Shown: positions 53,875 through 56,209 of the stretch, one piece after another
How the letters are laid out: each line of letters starts with the position of its first letter
Position numbering within the stretch: position 1 is the first letter of the stretch
Assembly (NCBI GenBank): GCA_002285055.1
Contig: NQYJ01000010.1
Span: 1-56,209 of the forward strand
Source: Candidatus Izimoplasma sp. ZiA1
Lineage (GTDB): Bacteria > Bacillota_I > Bacilli_A > Izemoplasmatales > Izemoplasmataceae
Length of the DNA: 56,209 nucleotides
Direction of reading: 5' to 3'
Notes under the pieces: generated by a model
Told to the model about the DNA's origin: nothing
Seen by the model: the letters and a program-made list of their open reading frames with translations, nothing else
The model's database searches: none
Program-made: the position numbers and the translations under genes

Positions 53875-54189
53875 ATGAATATGAGATTATGTAGTAATTG
53901 TGGAGTAGAAGTAGGTAAGTATGTTGAAAAATGTCCGAAGTGTAAAGCTTCGATTCCAGTAAGTAAGGTAAAAGAATCAGCAATTGAAGAGATAACGGCA
54001 CCATTTGTTCTTATTGGATTGGTATTGGGGATTTATTCTATATTTGTTTTGTTCTTTTTAGACAATTATCCAAAAACATCAAAAGCAATCCAAAAAGGAA
54101 TGTGGTTTGGTATTGCAATTCAATTTATTTGGTTACTATGGGTAATTCTTGTAAAAGTTATAATTCCAGGTATGTTTTATCATAGTTAA
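53875..54189 (+). CDS. zinc-ribbon membrane protein A
   Basis: 104 aa. An N-terminal zinc ribbon (CSNCG then CPKCK) followed by two TM helices (about 41-62 and 75-97). Function unknown. GGGAGGGAT precedes ATG-AAT-ATG, so either ATG may start it. It has the same layout as the next gene; the two are probably ancient paralogues or share only the domain plan. Confidence 0.75.
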   Translation: MNMRLCSNCGVEVGKYVEKCPKCKASIPVSKVKESAIEEITAPFVLIGLVLGIYSIFVLFFLDNYPKTSKAIQKGMWFGIAIQFIWLLWVILVKVIIPGMFYHS

Positions 54190-54285
54190 CTTATTTTTTT
54201 ATTTGATCTAATACAATTATTTGTTTATTTGTAAAAAGTGAGATATAATTATTCTAGAGAATAACATAATGAAAGGATGAGTAGA

Positions 54286-54585
54286 ATGGCTTATTGTAAA
54301 AAATGTGGTACAGAATTAAACGATTATGCTGAAAGATGTCAAGAATGTGGGGCTCTTCAAATGGCAAAACATTCAGCTTCAGTTAATGATCAAGGTGGAT
54401 TTTTATGGGGACTATTAGGATTTTGTTTACCTATAGTTGGATTGATTTTATTCTTAATATGGAGAGAAGAAAGACCACTTACAGCTAAAGCAGCTGGTAT
54501 GGGAGCATTGATTAGTGTTATAATTAATGTAGTCTTCTCAATTATCTATGTTGCGATGGCTGGAGCAGCATTTGCAACATTATAA
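54286..54585 (+). CDS. zinc-ribbon membrane protein B
   Basis: 99 aa. Zinc ribbon CKKCG and CQECG, then two TM helices (about 37-55 and 70-95) with a Gly-rich end. Similar to small zinc-ribbon proteins widespread in Firmicutes. ATG at 54286 is spaced 8 nt from AAAGGA; the upstream ATG at 54277 overlaps it. A TATAAT-like -10 lies near 54243. A terminator follows. Confidence 0.78.
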   Translation: MAYCKKCGTELNDYAERCQECGALQMAKHSASVNDQGGFLWGLLGFCLPIVGLILFLIWREERPLTAKAAGMGALISVIINVVFSIIYVAMAGAAFATL

Positions 54586-54596
54586 AAACAAACTTT

Positions 54597-54624
54597 AAAA
54601 AACTACCTAGTGGTAGTTTTTTTT
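54597..54624 (+). terminator. terminator
   Basis: AAAAACTACC-TAGT-GGTAGTTTTT plus T-run. Confidence 0.85.
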
Positions 54625-54681
54625 GTATATAAAGACACTTAATAAATTATAAATGTTATAATTTAATTAAGGAGTGATATT

Positions 54682-55158
54682 ATGAATGAAATCTACAAAA
54701 TTAAAGTTAATAATCATCTAAATGAAGAAGTTGAATTATCTAAATATGAAGGAAAAGTTATGCTAATCGTAAATACTGCATCAAAATGCGGGTTTACTCC
54801 ACAATATGATGAGTTAGAAGAGCTATATAAAATGTATAATAAGCAAGGTTTAGAAATATTAGCCTTTCCTTGTAACCAATTCGGTAAACAAGAAGCAGGT
54901 AGTAATGAAGAAATCCAAAGTTTCTGTAAATTGAATTTTGGTTTAACTTTTCCAGTCTATGCGAAAATTGAGGTGAATGGAACTAATACTCATCCTCTAT
55001 ATGTTCATTTGAAAAATGAGAAAAAAGGAATGCTAGGTAAGAGTATAAAATGGAACTTTACAAAATTTTTAGTTGATAAATCAGGAAATGTTGTAAAAAG
55101 ATATAGCCCTAATACTAAACCAATGGAGTTAGTTGAGGATATCAAAAAATACCTATAG
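54682..55158 (+). CDS. glutathione peroxidase-like thiol peroxidase
   Basis: 158 aa. NTASKCGFTPQ with peroxidatic Cys36, then FPCNQFGKQEAGSN with Gln, and WNFTKFLVD with Trp-Asn form the GPx tetrad. It is the Cys (not selenocysteine) type, which in bacteria mostly uses thioredoxin. It removes hydrogen peroxide and lipid peroxides. AAGGAG precedes the ATG. Monocistronic. Confidence 0.94.
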   Translation: MNEIYKIKVNNHLNEEVELSKYEGKVMLIVNTASKCGFTPQYDELEELYKMYNKQGLEILAFPCNQFGKQEAGSNEEIQSFCKLNFGLTFPVYAKIEVNGTNTHPLYVHLKNEKKGMLGKSIKWNFTKFLVDKSGNVVKRYSPNTKPMELVEDIKKYL

Positions 55159-55183
55159 AAAAAAGTGCTTTAGCACTTTTTTT
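55159..55183 (+). terminator. terminator after peroxidase gene
   Basis: AAAAAAGTGCT-TT-AGCACTTTTTTT. Confidence 0.85.
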
Positions 55184-55278
55184 ATGTTTATGTTTCAAAC
55201 TAAATTGAAATAAATCTAAAAAAATAGTATAATATAAATAATATAAAACATAATATGTTCAATAAAGGAGAGTCGCAA

Positions 55279-55530
55279 ATGAAAAAAGCATTCGAAAATC
55301 CAAACATAATTTTTAAACTGATACTACTAATTGTTCTTGTTTATAGCTGTATTTTATTCTTTTCACCAGCTTTTACAACAGGTATTCTAAGTGAAGAAAC
55401 TAGAGAAGTAACTATGGGTCATATTATAAAAATTACAGGAATGATGTTTTTCTCAATCTTAGGTTTAATATATATAAGATTTGGTGAAATAAAGACTTTA
55501 ATAGAAAGAAATATTAAGAGAAATAGATAG
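55279..55530 (+). CDS. small two-TM membrane protein
   Basis: 83 aa from the ATG at 55279, after AAAGGAGAGTCGCAA. Two TM helices (about 12-31 and 47-66) with a basic tail ending NIKRNR. Family not recognised. A -10-like TATAAT lies about 55232-55237. Confidence 0.65.
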   Translation: MKKAFENPNIIFKLILLIVLVYSCILFFSPAFTTGILSEETREVTMGHIIKITGMMFFSILGLIYIRFGEIKTLIERNIKRNR

Positions 55531-55546
55531 TATAAAAATATAAATT

Positions 55547-55573
55547 AAAAATCCCAAAAATGGGATTTTTTTA
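55547..55573. terminator. bidirectional terminator
   Basis: AAAAATCCCA-AAAA-TGGGATTTTT between convergent genes. Confidence 0.85.
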
Positions 55574-55987
55574 ATAGTTAATCATTTCATATGCTTGATT
55601 AGCAAGATTTATAAATGATGTAATATTGTTTTTTAAATTCAGGTACTCGGTTTCTGTCAGAACTTTTATCTTTCTAATGTGATCCTTATTACTAAAAGCA
55701 ACATGTACTTGATCTTTATAGCCACTTATAAAAACATTCTTGTATCCTTTTGATATTAAATGCTTATATAAGTTGATATATTTATCCTCAATATAGTTTT
55801 GCTCGTTTGTAAAGATACGCATTAGTTTATCATCATTATTTCTAACAAGCTTAATATCTTTAAATTTCGGTTTTCCTTTTCTTCTTATTTGAAATGGATA
55901 ACTATTATTAATATTAAATATCATATAAGTTCCATCTAAGTATACTGTTGTAGATTTATCAGATTGTGTATATAAATAAGTGTCCAT
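55571..55987 (-). CDS. hypothetical protein (138 aa), possibly a broken gene
   Basis: 138 aa, soluble, mixed alpha-beta, Lys/Asn-rich, no recognised family. It ends exactly at a bidirectional terminator, which supports a real gene end. The ATG at 55987 has no ribosome binding site, and the frame stays open upstream to about 56160 without any ATG/GTG/TTG. It may be translationally coupled to, or a frameshifted remainder of, something in the partial gene to its right. Confidence 0.45.
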   Translation of the reverse strand: MDTYLYTQSDKSTTVYLDGTYMIFNINNSYPFQIRRKGKPKFKDIKLVRNNDDKLMRIFTNEQNYIEDKYINLYKHLISKGYKNVFISGYKDQVHVAFSNKDHIRKIKVLTETEYLNLKNNITSFINLANQAYEMINY

Positions 55988-56034
55988 TATTATTACTTTT
56001 GATGAATCTTGGTTATAATATTCAAACTTACTTC

Positions 56035-56209
56035 TTATCTTCTTACTAATATATTTTGAAAATAAAGCTGCCAGGTGTCGGTGGTGTAAAAGACACTCAT
56101 TATAGCCACCCCTAATAAGGGGATAGCGGTATAAATAGCCACTGTACTTACTAAAGGCTTAAATTCCTGCTTAATAAAACCAAAAGTGACATTGATGATA
56201 TCACTAAAG
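56035..56209 (-). CDS. partial membrane protein, C-terminal end of a gene entering from the right edge
   Basis: The open frame from the window edge to TAA at 56035 reads FSDIINVTFGFIKQEFKPLV, then a TM helix (about IYTAIPLLGVAIMSVFY) and ends NILVRR. It resembles the start of multi-helix membrane proteins in which such a segment (D-x-x-N-x-T-F-x-F-I-K-x-x-F-K-P-L) precedes the first helix. Ending after one helix is odd and suggests truncation. Start not in window. Confidence 0.5.
   Translation of the reverse strand, partial: FSDIINVTFGFIKQEFKPLVSTVAIYTAIPLLGVAIMSVFYTTDTWQLYFQNILVRR

Overview
The window is AT-rich (roughly 30% GC by eye) bacterial chromosome. It uses AGGAGG-type ribosome binding sites, compact intrinsic terminators shared between convergent genes, lipobox lipoproteins, a T-box leader and the antiterminator GlpP. 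All of this points to a low-GC Gram-positive. TGA is a normal stop (for example the ends of the genes at 4563 and 14941) and Trp is TGG, so it is not a Mycoplasma/Spiroplasma-code organism. The gene flavour fits an Izemoplasma/Haloplasma/Acholeplasma-like lineage or a related Firmicute, but nothing here fixes the genus. No rRNA, tRNA, CRISPR array, prophage or intact insertion sequence was found.

Layout. 1-7.9 kb: acetyltransferase, BCCT transporter 1 behind a long attenuator-type leader, two lipoproteins, VOC protein, zinc-ribbon protein, MazG-like pyrophosphohydrolase, ywbE with its own structured leader, and metG behind a Met-specific T-box. 7.9-15 kb: an ABC-F ATPase with one degenerate ATP site, a DUF1232 protein, and two LctP lactate permeases. 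Between the permeases lie an RRNPP/Rgg-like regulator and a divergent 44-codon lipoprotein gene that could encode a peptide signal. 15-28.2 kb: a co-regulated catabolic region with a 2-hydroxyacid dehydrogenase, an IclR regulator, a FAD oxidoreductase, an MFS transporter, a class V aminotransferase, glycerol kinase, a three-protein anaerobic glycerol-3-phosphate dehydrogenase-like set, GlpP and BCCT transporter 2. A 16-bp palindrome of the type TTTCNTATTNTGGAAA lies 14-15 bp upstream of the -35 hexamer of five promoters here, which defines a probable IclR activator regulon.

28.2-37 kb: a TetR/membrane-protein pair, DUF1576 with an overlapping small partner, lipoate ligase, and a full pyruvate dehydrogenase operon (pdhA-pdhB-pdhC-lpd) whose E2 is the expected substrate of the ligase. 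37-47.6 kb: a SulP transporter, TetR plus a membrane-anchored nitroreductase-like protein, an exported alpha/beta hydrolase, a Cys-rich lipoprotein, hypothetical membrane proteins, a class 3 aldehyde dehydrogenase, DUF2804 and an NYN-domain protein. 47.8-51.1 kb: a complete ferric-iron ABC importer. 51.2-56.2 kb: small housekeeping and hypothetical genes (DUF2085, flavodoxin-fold reductase, histidine phosphatase, methyltransferase, two zinc-ribbon membrane proteins, glutathione peroxidase). The right edge holds the end of a membrane protein that looks truncated.

How the parts fit. Lactate uptake (LctP) and pyruvate dehydrogenase suggest acetyl-CoA production from three-carbon acids. Glycerol kinase, the G3P dehydrogenase set and GlpP feed triose phosphate. 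The IclR operators tie this glycerol branch to a BCCT carrier, an MFS carrier, an aminotransferase and two oxidoreductases, so the cluster probably handles a compatible-solute-like compound releasing a glycerol or C3 moiety. The substrate is unknown. The features most worth following are the IclR regulon geometry, the possible pheromone/RRNPP pair, and the two unassigned leader RNAs.
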